The notes below the pieces were generated by a model that worked only from the letters and a program-made list of their open reading frames with translations, ran no database searches and had not been told where the DNA came from. A stretch of DNA of 64,000 bases, from assembly GCF_006352065.1 (NCBI RefSeq), contig NZ_CP040915.1, forward strand, positions 1,302,001-1,366,000, written 5' to 3'. How positions within the stretch are numbered: position 1 is the first letter of the stretch; every line of letters starts with the position of its first letter. This document shows positions 27,348 through 34,759 of the stretch, piece by piece. The translations under genes were made by a program, and so were the position numbers. This DNA is from Georgenia yuyongxinii (GTDB lineage: Bacteria > Actinomycetota > Actinomycetes > Actinomycetales > Actinomycetaceae).

Positions 27348-28442
27348 ATGACGGACGTGCTGCACCTGACCGGGACGGTCGTCGTCGACGACGCCACCGA
27401 GCTGATCGACGCCTGGGTGGTCGACGGCCGCCTCACCCTCACCGCGCCCGCCGGCGCCGACAACGCCCGCACCCTCACCGGTTGGGTGCTCCCGGGCCTG
27501 GTCGACGTCCACTGCCACGTCGGCCTCGGCCCGCACGGCGAGGTGGACCACGAGGAGGCGCTCGTCCAGGCGAAGGCCGACCGCGACGCCGGCACCCTCC
27601 TGATCCGCGATGCCGGCTCACCCATGGACAACCGGTGGGTCCAGGAGCGCGACGATCTGCCCCGGCTCATCCGCGCCGGCCACCACCTCGCCCGCCCCAA
27701 GCGCTACCTGCGCCACTACGGCCTCGAGCTCGACGACGTCGCCGACCTGCCGGAGGCGGTGGCGGAGCAGGCCCGCTTCGGGGACGGCTGGGTGAAGATC
27801 GTGGCCGACTGGATCGACCGCTCCGAGGGCGCCGACTCCGACCTCCGGCCCCTGTGGCCGGCCGACGTCCTGACGGACGCCATCGCCGCCGCGCACGAGA
27901 ACGGCGCCCGGGTCACCGCGCACACCTTTTCCCGCGAGGCCATAGACCCGCTGCTCGACGCCGGTGTCGACGGCATCGAGCACGGCACCGGGATGGACGC
28001 CGACCAGATCGCCGAGGTGGCCCGCCGCGGCATCCCCGTCACCCCCACGCTGCTCCAGGTGGGACATTTCGGCACCTTCGCCGAGCAGGCGGGGGAGCGG
28101 TACCCCCTCTTCGGCGAGCGCATGCGGCACATGCACACGCGGCGCTACGAGCAGGTCCTCGCCTTCCACGACGCCGGGGTGGCGCTGCTGATGGGTTCTG
28201 ACGCGGGCGGGACCATCGCGCATGGTTCGCTGCCCGGCGAGCTCAACGAGGTGGTGCGCGCCGGTGTCCCGACCCGCGACGTCGTCGCCGCGGCGAGCTG
28301 GCGGGCCCGGCGGATCCTCGGCGTGCCGGGCATCGAGGAAGGGGCGAGCGCCGACGTCGTCGTCTACGACGCCGACCCCCGGACGGACGTGACCGTCACT
28401 GCGCGGCCCACCGCCGTCGTCCTGCGTGGACAGCTGGTCTGA
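27348..28442 (+). CDS. Amidohydrolase-family protein
   Basis: The product is 364 residues of the metal-dependent amidohydrolase superfamily. An N-terminal beta-sandwich strand precedes GWVLPGLVDVHCHVGLGPHG, whose HxH pair is the first metal ligand. Further ligands are the Lys in DGWVKIVADW, His in RVTAHTFSREA, His in GVDGIEHGTGMD and Asp in LLMGSDAGGTIAHG. The C-terminal strand region ASADVVVYDADPRTDVTV completes the composite sandwich. This layout resembles imidazolonepropionase- or prolidase-like hydrolases, but the substrate is not readable. The start at 27348 lacks a ribosome site, and a weak GAACGT box lies 7 nt upstream, so it may be leaderless. It is convergent with the GPP34 gene. Confidence 0.85.
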   Translation: MTDVLHLTGTVVVDDATELIDAWVVDGRLTLTAPAGADNARTLTGWVLPGLVDVHCHVGLGPHGEVDHEEALVQAKADRDAGTLLIRDAGSPMDNRWVQERDDLPRLIRAGHHLARPKRYLRHYGLELDDVADLPEAVAEQARFGDGWVKIVADWIDRSEGADSDLRPLWPADVLTDAIAAAHENGARVTAHTFSREAIDPLLDAGVDGIEHGTGMDADQIAEVARRGIPVTPTLLQVGHFGTFAEQAGERYPLFGERMRHMHTRRYEQVLAFHDAGVALLMGSDAGGTIAHGSLPGELNEVVRAGVPTRDVVAAASWRARRILGVPGIEEGASADVVVYDADPRTDVTVTARPTAVVLRGQLV

Positions 28443-28448
28443 GAAGGC

Positions 28449-29129
28449 TCAGCTCGAGCCCGCGGTGGCCACGGTCGTGGCCGTGATGGCCGCCATCGTC
28501 GCGGCGTTGACTGCCTCCACCGCCTTGCGCACCGCCGTCCCGGCGAACTCGCCCTCGGCGATCTCCTTGGCGCGGCGGCGCAGCTGACGGCGGTCGGACC
28601 CGGGTCCGCCGACAAGCTTCGGGACCTGGTCGACGGCGTGCAACAGCGAGATCAGTGCGCCCTCCCGGGGCGCCGGCGTGCGCCCGAGGACCAGCACGTC
28701 GTGCAGTGCGCGGCGCAGCGACTCCTCGTGCGCGGAGTCGGCCGCCGGCCACGAGCGGGTGGGGAAGATGCCGAGCACTCGCCCTTCTTCGGCCCGCAGG
28801 ATGCCGCGGCCGACCAGGCGGTCGAGCAGCGTCGCGCGCAGGCCCCTGCCGAGCCCGCCGAGCACGTCCTGCGGCCTGCCCGGCCGGCGCGCGGCGAGGT
28901 GGCCGAGCGACTGGTCCAGCACCGGGTCACCGGTCGGTGTCGCGTCGCGGACCACGAGCCGCCCGGCCCGCACTTCCTCGCCCGGCCCGCTCACGTCCAC
29001 CCGGCCCTCGGTCGCCAGCTCCAGGACGACGGCGCCCGCGAGTGCCAGGGAGAGCTTGGTGCCGTCGGTGGTCGCCTTGCCGGTGTGGTCGTCGGTCAGC
29101 AGGAGCAGCAGGTCCTCGGCGAGCAGCAT
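28449..29129 (-). CDS. GPP34 (GOLPH3/Vps74-like) family protein
   Basis: The product is 226 residues. The start MLLAEDLLLLLTDDHTGKAT followed by LSLALAGAVVLELATEGRVD is the typical opening of the GPP34 family, the all-helical fold of eukaryotic GOLPH3/Vps74, which binds phosphatidylinositol-4-phosphate at Golgi membranes. Actinobacterial members are common, soluble and functionally uncharacterised. The C-terminal LVGGPGSDRRQLRRRAKEIA and AVNAATMAAITATTVATAG fit the family's final helices. It stands alone, convergent with the amidohydrolase and divergent from the YtrA-type regulator. Confidence 0.85.
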   Translation of the reverse strand: MLLAEDLLLLLTDDHTGKATTDGTKLSLALAGAVVLELATEGRVDVSGPGEEVRAGRLVVRDATPTGDPVLDQSLGHLAARRPGRPQDVLGGLGRGLRATLLDRLVGRGILRAEEGRVLGIFPTRSWPAADSAHEESLRRALHDVLVLGRTPAPREGALISLLHAVDQVPKLVGGPGSDRRQLRRRAKEIAEGEFAGTAVRKAVEAVNAATMAAITATTVATAGSS

Positions 29130-29244
29130 GACGCCACGCTACCCAGGATGCCGCCGGCCCCGGCCCCGATCGCATGGGGTGGCCCGTGGGGCCCGGCCCC
29201 GATCGCACCAGAGCCGTGGCGAATGACCTTGCCTCCAACGGAGG

Positions 29245-29274
29245 TTATATGGTTCATTAGTCGAGTAATGAACC
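29245..29274 (+). promoter_or_regulatory. Promoter with 9-bp palindromic operator for the YtrA-type regulator
   Basis: A TTATAT -10-like box (29245-29250) directly abuts a perfect inverted repeat: GGTTCATTA (29251-29259), spacer GTCGAG, TAATGAACC (29266-29274). Its AT content stands out from the surroundings. GntR/YtrA regulators bind such palindromes and repress their own operons. The operator lies about 20 bp before the regulator start and would cover the transcription start. Confidence 0.7.
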
Positions 29275-29294
29275 GCAGGACCAGGAGGGGCAGC

Positions 29295-29666
29295 ATGTTC
29301 GAGGGACGAGAGCCCATCTACGTGCAGATCGCCCAACGGATCCGTGCCGAGATCCTGGCCGGAACGCTCCCCGAGGAGGGGCAGGTCATGTCCACCACCC
29401 AGTACGCCACGACCTTTCGCATCAACCCGGCCACGGCGGCCAAGGCGTTCGCCGAGCTGGTCAACGAGGGCCTGCTCTACAAGCGACGCGGCGTGGGCAT
29501 GTTCGTCGCCACCGGCGCCCGTGAGCGCCTGCTGGGCCAGCACCGCCACACGTACTTCACCGACGTGCTCGACCCGGCGCTCGCCCAGGCCGACCTGCTC
29601 GGCATCGGCGTCGAGGAGCTGATCGAGCACATCACCCGCAACCACCCGAGGGGGACCGCGCGATGA
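29295..29666 (+). CDS. GntR-family transcriptional regulator, YtrA subfamily
   Basis: The product is 123 residues, the short length of the YtrA subfamily: a winged helix-turn-helix followed by only a small dimerisation segment. It starts MFEGREPIYVQIAQRIRAEI, continues GTLPEEGQVMSTTQYATTFR and INPATAAKAFAELVNEGLLY (recognition helix), then KRRGVGMFVATGARE (wing). YtrA-type repressors control adjacent ABC transporter operons, often in response to cell-wall-active compounds. The stop overlaps the next ATPase start by four bases (ATGA), and a perfect palindrome lies upstream, which supports autoregulation of the whole operon. Confidence 0.92.
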   Translation: MFEGREPIYVQIAQRIRAEILAGTLPEEGQVMSTTQYATTFRINPATAAKAFAELVNEGLLYKRRGVGMFVATGARERLLGQHRHTYFTDVLDPALAQADLLGIGVEELIEHITRNHPRGTAR

Positions 29667-30565
29667 GCGCACCACTGCACACCCGTACGGCCGGGTTCGA
29701 CGTCGCCGTCCGCGACCTGACCGTGCGCTACGGCCGTACCACCGCGCTCGAGGGCGTCACCTTCGATCTGTCCGCCGGCGGCATCTACGGCCTGCTGGGC
29801 CGCAACGGCTCGGGCAAGACCACGCTGCTGTCCGTGCTCGCCGCCATGCGGCGGGGCGCGTCGGGCCTGGTGCGCGTGGACGGGGAGGAGCCCTTCGAGA
29901 ACGCCCGCGTCATGGGCGGCACCGCCATCGTCCGCGAGGGCGGCGACGTGCTGACCACCGAAAAGGTGGCCGCCAACCTCACGTTCGTCGCCGGCATGCG
30001 CCCGGGGTTCGACACCGCCTGGGCCGAGGAGCTCCTCGACGCCTTCGCCCTCGACCGCCGCAAGACCGCGGACAGCCTCTCCCGCGGGCAGCGCTCCGCG
30101 CTCGGCGCGGTCATCGGGCTGGCCACGCGGGCGCCGCTGACCATCTTCGACGAGGTCTACCTGGGCATGGACGCACCATCGCGGCAGCGCTTCTACGACG
30201 AGCTCCTCGCCGACGTGATCGCCCACCCGCGCACGGTGATCCTCTCCAGCCACCTCATTGGGGAGATCGAGCATCTCCTCGAGCGCGTCGTGATCCTCGA
30301 CGCCGGCCGTGTGCTCCTGTGCGAGGGGACCGACGCCCTGCGCGCCAAGGGACTGACCATCACCGGCCCCGCCGCACGGGTGGACGCCGTCGTGGCGGGC
30401 CTGCAGGTGGTGGGCTCACGCGACCTGGGCCACACACGACAGGTCACCGTCTTCGACGACCTCGACGACGGCACGCTCGCCCGGGCCACCGAGGCCGGCC
30501 TCGAGCTCGGCGGCGTCCCGCTGCAGGACCTGTTCATCCACCTGACCGCGAAGGAGTCCCGATGA
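29663..30565 (+). CDS. ABC transporter ATP-binding protein (first module)
   Basis: The product is 300 residues with a complete nucleotide-binding domain: Walker A GRNGSGKTT (46-54), signature SLSRGQRSAL (the C-loop reads LSRGQ) and Walker B LTIFDEVYLGMD, with the switch His in VILSSHLIGEIEHLLERVVI. The last 80 residues form a small regulatory domain. It pairs with the membrane protein encoded next, which overlaps it by four bases (ATGA). The YtrA-operon setting suggests export or detoxification, perhaps envelope stress, but the substrate is unknown. Confidence 0.92.
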   Translation: MSAPLHTRTAGFDVAVRDLTVRYGRTTALEGVTFDLSAGGIYGLLGRNGSGKTTLLSVLAAMRRGASGLVRVDGEEPFENARVMGGTAIVREGGDVLTTEKVAANLTFVAGMRPGFDTAWAEELLDAFALDRRKTADSLSRGQRSALGAVIGLATRAPLTIFDEVYLGMDAPSRQRFYDELLADVIAHPRTVILSSHLIGEIEHLLERVVILDAGRVLLCEGTDALRAKGLTITGPAARVDAVVAGLQVVGSRDLGHTRQVTVFDDLDDGTLARATEAGLELGGVPLQDLFIHLTAKESR

Positions 30566-31299
30566 CCGCGCCCACTACCACCTCGCCGGCCCGCGCGCCC
30601 TGGCTGCGTGCCGCTCGCTGGTTGCTGCGCGCGCAGGTGACCATCGTCGCGTGGCTGTGGATCACCATGGCCGTGGTCGGCGCGGTCGTCATCACCCTCC
30701 TCAACCGCTTCGCCGCGGTCGAGCTCTCGATCTTCCAGTTCAGCCGTCACGGCGCCCTGTGGACCGGTTTCGCGCTGGCCATCATCCTCGTCACGGGCAC
30801 CCTGGCCGTCCACGTGGCCAACGGACTGACCCGCCGGGCCTTCTTCCGGGCCACCGTCGCCATGGCCGTCGTCGTTGGTGTCGCGTACGCCGTCCTCGCC
30901 GCGGTCGGGCTCCAGATCGAAGGGGCCGTGTACCAGGCGAACGGCTGGAGCCACAGCGCGGGTCTCGACGACGGCAGCTTCGATCCGGGTGCCGGGTTCG
31001 TGACGACATTTCCCGCGCTCGCCCTGTCCTTCGTGGCTGGTCAGCTCAGCGGGCTGCTGGTGGGGATGGGGTACTACCGGCTGGGCGGCTGGTGGGGCAC
31101 CCTCGCCCTGCCGCTGACCCTGGCGCCCATCTACCTCGTCGGCTCCCGCAGCCTCGACACCGGCCAGTTCCTGCTGCTCGGGCCGCTGAACCTGTCGGCC
31201 CTGGTGACGGCCGTCGTCTCTGTGTCGGTCCTGGCGCTCGCCGCCCTCGCGTACTACCTGCTCGTCCGTGACGTGCCGATCCGAAAGGTGAGCTCCTGA
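30562..31299 (+). CDS. ABC transporter membrane subunit (first module)
   Basis: The product is 245 residues with about six predicted membrane helices: VTIVAWLWITMAVVGAVVIT, LWTGFALAIILVTGTLAVHV, ATVAMAVVVGVAYAVLAAVG, FPALALSFVAGQLSGLLVGM, GTLALPLTLAPIYLV and LVTAVVSVSVLALAALAYYL. It lacks the standard ABC-2 permease motifs, as is usual for the poorly conserved membrane proteins of YtrA-controlled operons. The four-base overlap with the preceding ATPase gene makes it that protein's likely partner. The next ATPase gene starts one base after its stop. Confidence 0.8.
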   Translation: MTAPTTTSPARAPWLRAARWLLRAQVTIVAWLWITMAVVGAVVITLLNRFAAVELSIFQFSRHGALWTGFALAIILVTGTLAVHVANGLTRRAFFRATVAMAVVVGVAYAVLAAVGLQIEGAVYQANGWSHSAGLDDGSFDPGAGFVTTFPALALSFVAGQLSGLLVGMGYYRLGGWWGTLALPLTLAPIYLVGSRSLDTGQFLLLGPLNLSALVTAVVSVSVLALAALAYYLLVRDVPIRKVSS

Positions 31300-31300
31300 C

Positions 31301-32407
31301 ATGGTCCCCGTCGTGGAGGTTCGCAACCTGCGCAAGTCCTACGGCCATGTCGCCGTCGCCGATGTCTCCTTCGCCGTCGAGCGCGGTGAGATCTTCGGGA
31401 TCCTCGGCCCCAACGGGGCGGGCAAGTCCACGACCGTCGAGATGCTCGCCGGGCTCCGGCAGGCCGACGGCGGCACCGCCGTCGTCCTCGGCGTGGACAC
31501 CCAGCGCGACCCCGCCGCGGTGCGTCCCCACCTCGGTGTACAGCTCCAGGAGTCCGAGCTGCCCGCGCGCATGACCGTGGGGGAGGCGATGGCGCTCTAC
31601 GCCTCCTTCTACCCCGACCCCGCGGACGTCGACGAGCTGCTCGCCCTGCTCGGGCTCGCCGAACAACGGCGCACCGCGGCCGGGGACCTCTCCGGCGGGC
31701 AGCGGCAGCGCCTGTCGATCGCCCTGGCGCTGGTGGGCAACCCTCAGGTGGCCATCCTCGACGAGCTGACCACCGGGCTCGACCCGCAGGCCCGCCGGGA
31801 GACGTGGGCTCTCATCGAGCAGGTCCGCGACGTCGGCGTCACCATCGTCCTCGTCACCCACTTCATGGACGAGGCCGAGCGGCTGTGCGACCGCCTCGTC
31901 ATCATCGATGCCGGCCGCGTGGTCGCCGCCGGGACTCCCGCGGACCTCATCGCTGCCGGGGAGGACCGCCGCACCTTCCGCATGCGGCTGCCCGCCGGTG
32001 CCGACCCGGCGCTGGCCACCGGTCTGGAAGAGCTCGCCGAGGTCGACGCCGTCGTCCCGGCCCACGGCGGCCTCGAGGTCACCGGTGGACGGCGGGTGCT
32101 GCCCGCCGTCGTCCTCGCCCTCGCTGAGCGGGACGTCGTGTCGGACGAGATCCGCACCATCTCCCGCTCCCTCGAGGACGTCTTCGCGGACGTCACGGGG
32201 CCCGTCCCGCCGAAGGGAGCGCATCATGACCGTGCTCAGCCCCGTCTCGACCCGGCGCCGCGGCGGCGCGTCCGCCCGGGCCTGGCGCACCCTCACGCGC
32301 ACCGAGGGCCGCCTCTTCCTACGCGACCGCGGCTCGGTGTTCTTCGCCCTCGTCTTCCCGACCGTGCTGATGGTCGGGGTCGGCTTCGCCATCCCCGGCA
32401 TGCGTGA
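31301..32407 (+). CDS. ABC transporter ATP-binding protein (second module), probably frameshifted at the 3' end
   Basis: The nucleotide-binding domain is intact: Walker A GPNGAGKST (36-44), signature GDLSGGQRQRLSIALAL, Walker B QVAILDELTTGLDP and switch His VTHFMDEAERLCDR. Walker B has Leu where Pro is usual after the catalytic Glu. Family homology ends near SRSLEDVFADVTG (about residue 300). The frame then reads about 65 extra residues rich in Pro/Arg/His, out of frame over the start of the permease gene. A single missing G in the run at 32197-32200 would restore an end at 32229, overlapping the permease ATG as ATGA like other joints here. I infer a 1-nt deletion or sequencing error. Confidence 0.8.
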   Translation: MVPVVEVRNLRKSYGHVAVADVSFAVERGEIFGILGPNGAGKSTTVEMLAGLRQADGGTAVVLGVDTQRDPAAVRPHLGVQLQESELPARMTVGEAMALYASFYPDPADVDELLALLGLAEQRRTAAGDLSGGQRQRLSIALALVGNPQVAILDELTTGLDPQARRETWALIEQVRDVGVTIVLVTHFMDEAERLCDRLVIIDAGRVVAAGTPADLIAAGEDRRTFRMRLPAGADPALATGLEELAEVDAVVPAHGGLEVTGGRRVLPAVVLALAERDVVSDEIRTISRSLEDVFADVTGPVPPKGAHHDRAQPRLDPAPRRRVRPGLAHPHAHRGPPLPTRPRLGVLRPRLPDRADGRGRLRHPRHA

Positions 32408-32414
32408 CGTATGA
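32226..32414 (+). pseudogene. ABC-2 permease, N-terminal fragment (frame disrupted)
   Basis: This 62-residue frame starts MTVLSPVSTRRRGG and reaches the first membrane helix of an ABC-2 permease (TLTRTEGRLFLRDRGSVFFA, then LVFPTVLMVGVGFAIPGM). It stops at 32412-32414. The rest of the permease continues in a different frame from 32411. Together the parts give about 267 residues, the expected permease length, so a 1-nt deletion near 32409 is the simplest explanation. The broken ends overlap as ATGA, so termination-reinitiation could in principle still make both pieces. Confidence 0.75.
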
Positions 32415-33028
32415 CCGGCGTCCCCGAGGCGTGGGGCGGGCTGCGTCCCGTCGACGTGTACGTCCCGGTGGCACTCGCGGCGGCCATCGCCAGCCCCGCG
32501 CTGACGACCCTGCCCGTGGCGCTGGCGACGTACCGCCAGCAGGGTGTCTTCCGGCGGCTGTCGACCACGCCCATGCGTCCGCAGGCCGTCCTCACCGCGC
32601 ACGTGGTCATCAACGTCGCGGCCCTGGCGCTGGCGGCGGTGCTGGCGCTCGCGGTCGCGGGGATGGTGTTCGCCACGCCCGGCCCCGGCCAGGTGGCGAC
32701 GGCCGTGCTGGCGTTCGGGCTCGGCGCGGCCGCCATGTTCGGCGTCGGCCTGCTGGTCGCGGCGCGGGCGCGCAAGGGTGCCACGGCCGCCTCGATGGGC
32801 ATGCTGCTGTACTTCCCGATGCTGTTCCTGGCGGGTATGTGGACACCCGGGCCGGCCATGCCCGCCGCCGTCGCCGCCGTGGCCGCCTGGACACCGCTCG
32901 GGGCGGCCACCCAGGCCCTGACCGCCGCCTGGTTCACCGACTCCTTCCCCGCGCTGCAGCTGATCGTGCTGGCGGGGTGGGTGGTGGTGCTCTACCCGCT
33001 GGCGGCCCGGCTGTTCCGCTGGTCGTGA
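32411..33028 (+). CDS. ABC-2 type permease, C-terminal part (second module)
   Basis: The product is 205 residues with five predicted membrane helices. [20 protein letters not shown] is followed by the conserved cytoplasmic segment [20 protein letters not shown], typical of ABC-2 exporters of the drug/antibiotic type; then [39 protein letters not shown] and [20 protein letters not shown]. Its first membrane helix is encoded in another frame just upstream (32226-32414). As annotated it lacks the N-terminal cytoplasmic segment and the first transmembrane helix, so it is either non-functional, reunited by reinitiation, or a sequencing artefact. The partner ATPase is the gene at 31301. Confidence 0.8.
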   Translation: MTGVPEAWGGLRPVDVYVPVALAAAIASPALTTLPVALATYRQQGVFRRLSTTPMRPQAVLTAHVVINVAALALAAVLALAVAGMVFATPGPGQVATAVLAFGLGAAAMFGVGLLVAARARKGATAASMGMLLYFPMLFLAGMWTPGPAMPAAVAAVAAWTPLGAATQALTAAWFTDSFPALQLIVLAGWVVVLYPLAARLFRWS

Positions 33029-33090
33029 GCGGGGGAGCGGGTGTGGCGCAGACGTGGCGGACGGCACGCTCACGCCCGGCTCGCCCGGGT

Positions 33091-33119
33091 TTCGGCGAGG
33101 CCCACGGATCTGGCAGAAT
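33091..33119 (+). promoter_or_regulatory. Putative rpsP promoter
   Basis: TTCGGC (33091-33096), a 17-bp spacer, and CAGAAT (33114-33119) within TGGCAGAATG. The same TGGCAGA-T form appears before rplS. It leaves a leader of about 120 nt before rpsP, in which I see no recognised riboswitch. Confidence 0.4.
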
Positions 33120-33248
33120 GACCCGCTGTACTCGGCCCGGCCGGCCCCTCTCACCGACCGACGCCGTGTCCTGCGACCAACCGAGACGCCGAAACCCACC
33201 GGGGTCCCGCGCGGTCCAACCCTTTACGAAACCAGGAGCGACCACCTA

Positions 33249-33713
33249 GTGGCAGTCAAGATCCGTCTCAAGCGCATGGGCAAGATCCGCGCGCCGTACT
33301 ACCGCGTCGTCGTCATGGACTCGCGCAAGAAGCGCGACGGCCGTGCGATCGAGGAGATCGGCAAGTACCACCCGACCGAGGAGCCTTCGCTCATCGACAT
33401 CGACTCCGAGCGCGCGCAGTACTGGCTCTCGGTGGGTGCACAGCCCTCCGAGCAGGTTGCCGTGCTGCTCAAGGTCACCGGCGACTGGCAGAAGTTCAAG
33501 GGCCTGCCGGGTGCCGAGGGCACGCTGCGCACCAAGGAGACCTCCACCGAGGTCCTCGCCGAGGCGAAGGCCGCTGCGGTGAAGGCCGCCGAGGACGAGG
33601 CCGAGAAGCGCAAGGCGCGCGCCGCCGAGGCCAAGGCGTCCGCCGAGGCCGAGGCCCCGCAGGCCGAGGCCGCGGAGTCGGCCGACGCCGAGGCCCCCGC
33701 CGAGGAAGCCTGA
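33249..33713 (+). CDS. rpsP: 30S ribosomal protein S16
   Basis: S16 binds 16S rRNA during 30S assembly. The product is 154 residues from the GTG at 33249 ([20 protein letters not shown]). The conserved part is about 85 residues ([20 protein letters not shown], then [13 protein letters not shown]). It is followed by a long Ala/Glu/Lys-rich tail ([20 protein letters not shown] onward) typical of many actinobacterial S16 proteins. CCAGGAG provides the ribosome site. It heads the conserved rpsP-KH-rimM-trmD-rplS cluster. Confidence 0.97.
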   Translation: MAVKIRLKRMGKIRAPYYRVVVMDSRKKRDGRAIEEIGKYHPTEEPSLIDIDSERAQYWLSVGAQPSEQVAVLLKVTGDWQKFKGLPGAEGTLRTKETSTEVLAEAKAAAVKAAEDEAEKRKARAAEAKASAEAEAPQAEAAESADAEAPAEEA

Positions 33714-33718
33714 TCTCA

Positions 33719-33958
33719 GTGCTGGCTGACGCTCTCGAGCACCTCGTGCGCGGCATCGTCGACCACCCGGACGACGTGCGTGTCTCCAGCCGCTCCCTGC
33801 GCCGCGGGGAGCTGCTCGAGGTCCGCGTGCATCCCGAGGACCTCGGCCGGGTCATCGGGCGCTCGGGTCGCACCGCGCGCGCCCTGCGCACCGTCATCGG
33901 GGCGCTGTCCACCTCCGGCCCGGTCCGGGTCGACGTGGTGGACACCGACCGGCGCTGA
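33719..33958 (+). CDS. khpA: KH-domain RNA-binding protein (KhpA/YlqC family)
   Basis: The product is 79 residues from the GTG at 33719, five bases after the rpsP stop. It is a single KH domain: LADALEHLVRGIVDHPDDVR, then LLEVRVHPEDLGRVIGRSGR, whose GRSGR is the nucleic-acid-binding GxxG loop, and a final ALSTSGPVRVDVVDT strand. KhpA-type proteins bind RNA, often with KhpB, and affect cell division and ribosome-related processes. The position between rpsP and rimM is the standard one. Confidence 0.93.
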   Translation: MLADALEHLVRGIVDHPDDVRVSSRSLRRGELLEVRVHPEDLGRVIGRSGRTARALRTVIGALSTSGPVRVDVVDTDRR

Positions 33959-34134
33959 GCCCAGCACCACCCGCAGACCCGGTCCGCACCCGCGGGCCGG
34001 GTCTGCGTGCACCCGGGCCCGGGCACACGGGTCCACCTCACCCCGGCCCGCATGTGCGGGTCCACCCCACCTGGCCCCACGTGCGGGTCCACCACCGCCC
34101 CGGCAACGGGGCCACGACAACCCAAGGAGCCGGC

Positions 34135-34758
34135 GTGCTGCTGACCGTCGCCATCATCGGAGGGCCCCACGGGCTCAAGGGGGAGGTCCGCCTCGACCTG
34201 CGTACCGACGATCCCCAGCGGCGCCTGGCCGAGGGCAGCGTCCTGGAGACCGAGCCCGCCGACGCCGGACCGCTCACCGTGGTACGGGCGCGGCGGTCGG
34301 CTGAGGCGACCTACGTGATCTTCGACGAGGCCCGCGACCGCACCGCCGCGGAGTCGCTGCGCGGGGTACGCCTCGTCGTCGAGAGCGATGAGGACGAGGA
34401 CGACGACGACGAGGGCTGGTACCCGCACCAGCTCGTGGGCCTGCGTGCGGTGCACGTCGACGGCCGTGAGCTGGGCACCGTCGCCGACCTCGAGCACCTG
34501 CCCGCCCAGGACGTCCTCGTCATCACCGAGCCCGACGGCGCCGAGGCGCGCGTGCCGTTCGTCGCCGAGCTCGTCCCGGCGGTGGACCCCGACGCCGGCA
34601 CGGTCACCCTCGACCCGCCCCGCGGGCTCTTCGCTGCCGACCCGGCCGACGAGGACGAGCCGGTCGCGGACGACGCCGGCGAGGACGAGCCGGTCGCGGA
34701 CGCCGCCGAGGACGAGCCGGTCGCGGACGACGCCGAGGACGCCGGCGGCCGGCCCTGA
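34135..34758 (+). CDS. rimM: Ribosome maturation factor RimM
   Basis: RimM assists 16S rRNA processing near S19 and late 30S assembly. The product is 207 residues from the GTG at 34135, with CAAGGAG upstream. The RimM N-terminal domain starts [20 protein letters not shown], and the PRC-barrel domain contains [20 protein letters not shown] and [20 protein letters not shown] with DPPRGLF. The last 35 residues are an acidic repeat, DEDEPVAD three times, arising from tandem DNA duplication at about 34660-34745. The spacer before it (33960-34125) contains repeated CGGGTCCACC. trmD starts one base after the stop. Confidence 0.95.
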   Translation: MLLTVAIIGGPHGLKGEVRLDLRTDDPQRRLAEGSVLETEPADAGPLTVVRARRSAEATYVIFDEARDRTAAESLRGVRLVVESDEDEDDDDEGWYPHQLVGLRAVHVDGRELGTVADLEHLPAQDVLVITEPDGAEARVPFVAELVPAVDPDAGTVTLDPPRGLFAADPADEDEPVADDAGEDEPVADAAEDEPVADDAEDAGGRP

Positions 34759-34759
34759 G

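Noticed and set aside
32400-32420. Programmed -1 frameshift joining the two permease parts
   Set aside because: There is no slippery heptamer and no downstream pseudoknot-like sequence by eye; an indel or reinitiation is simpler.
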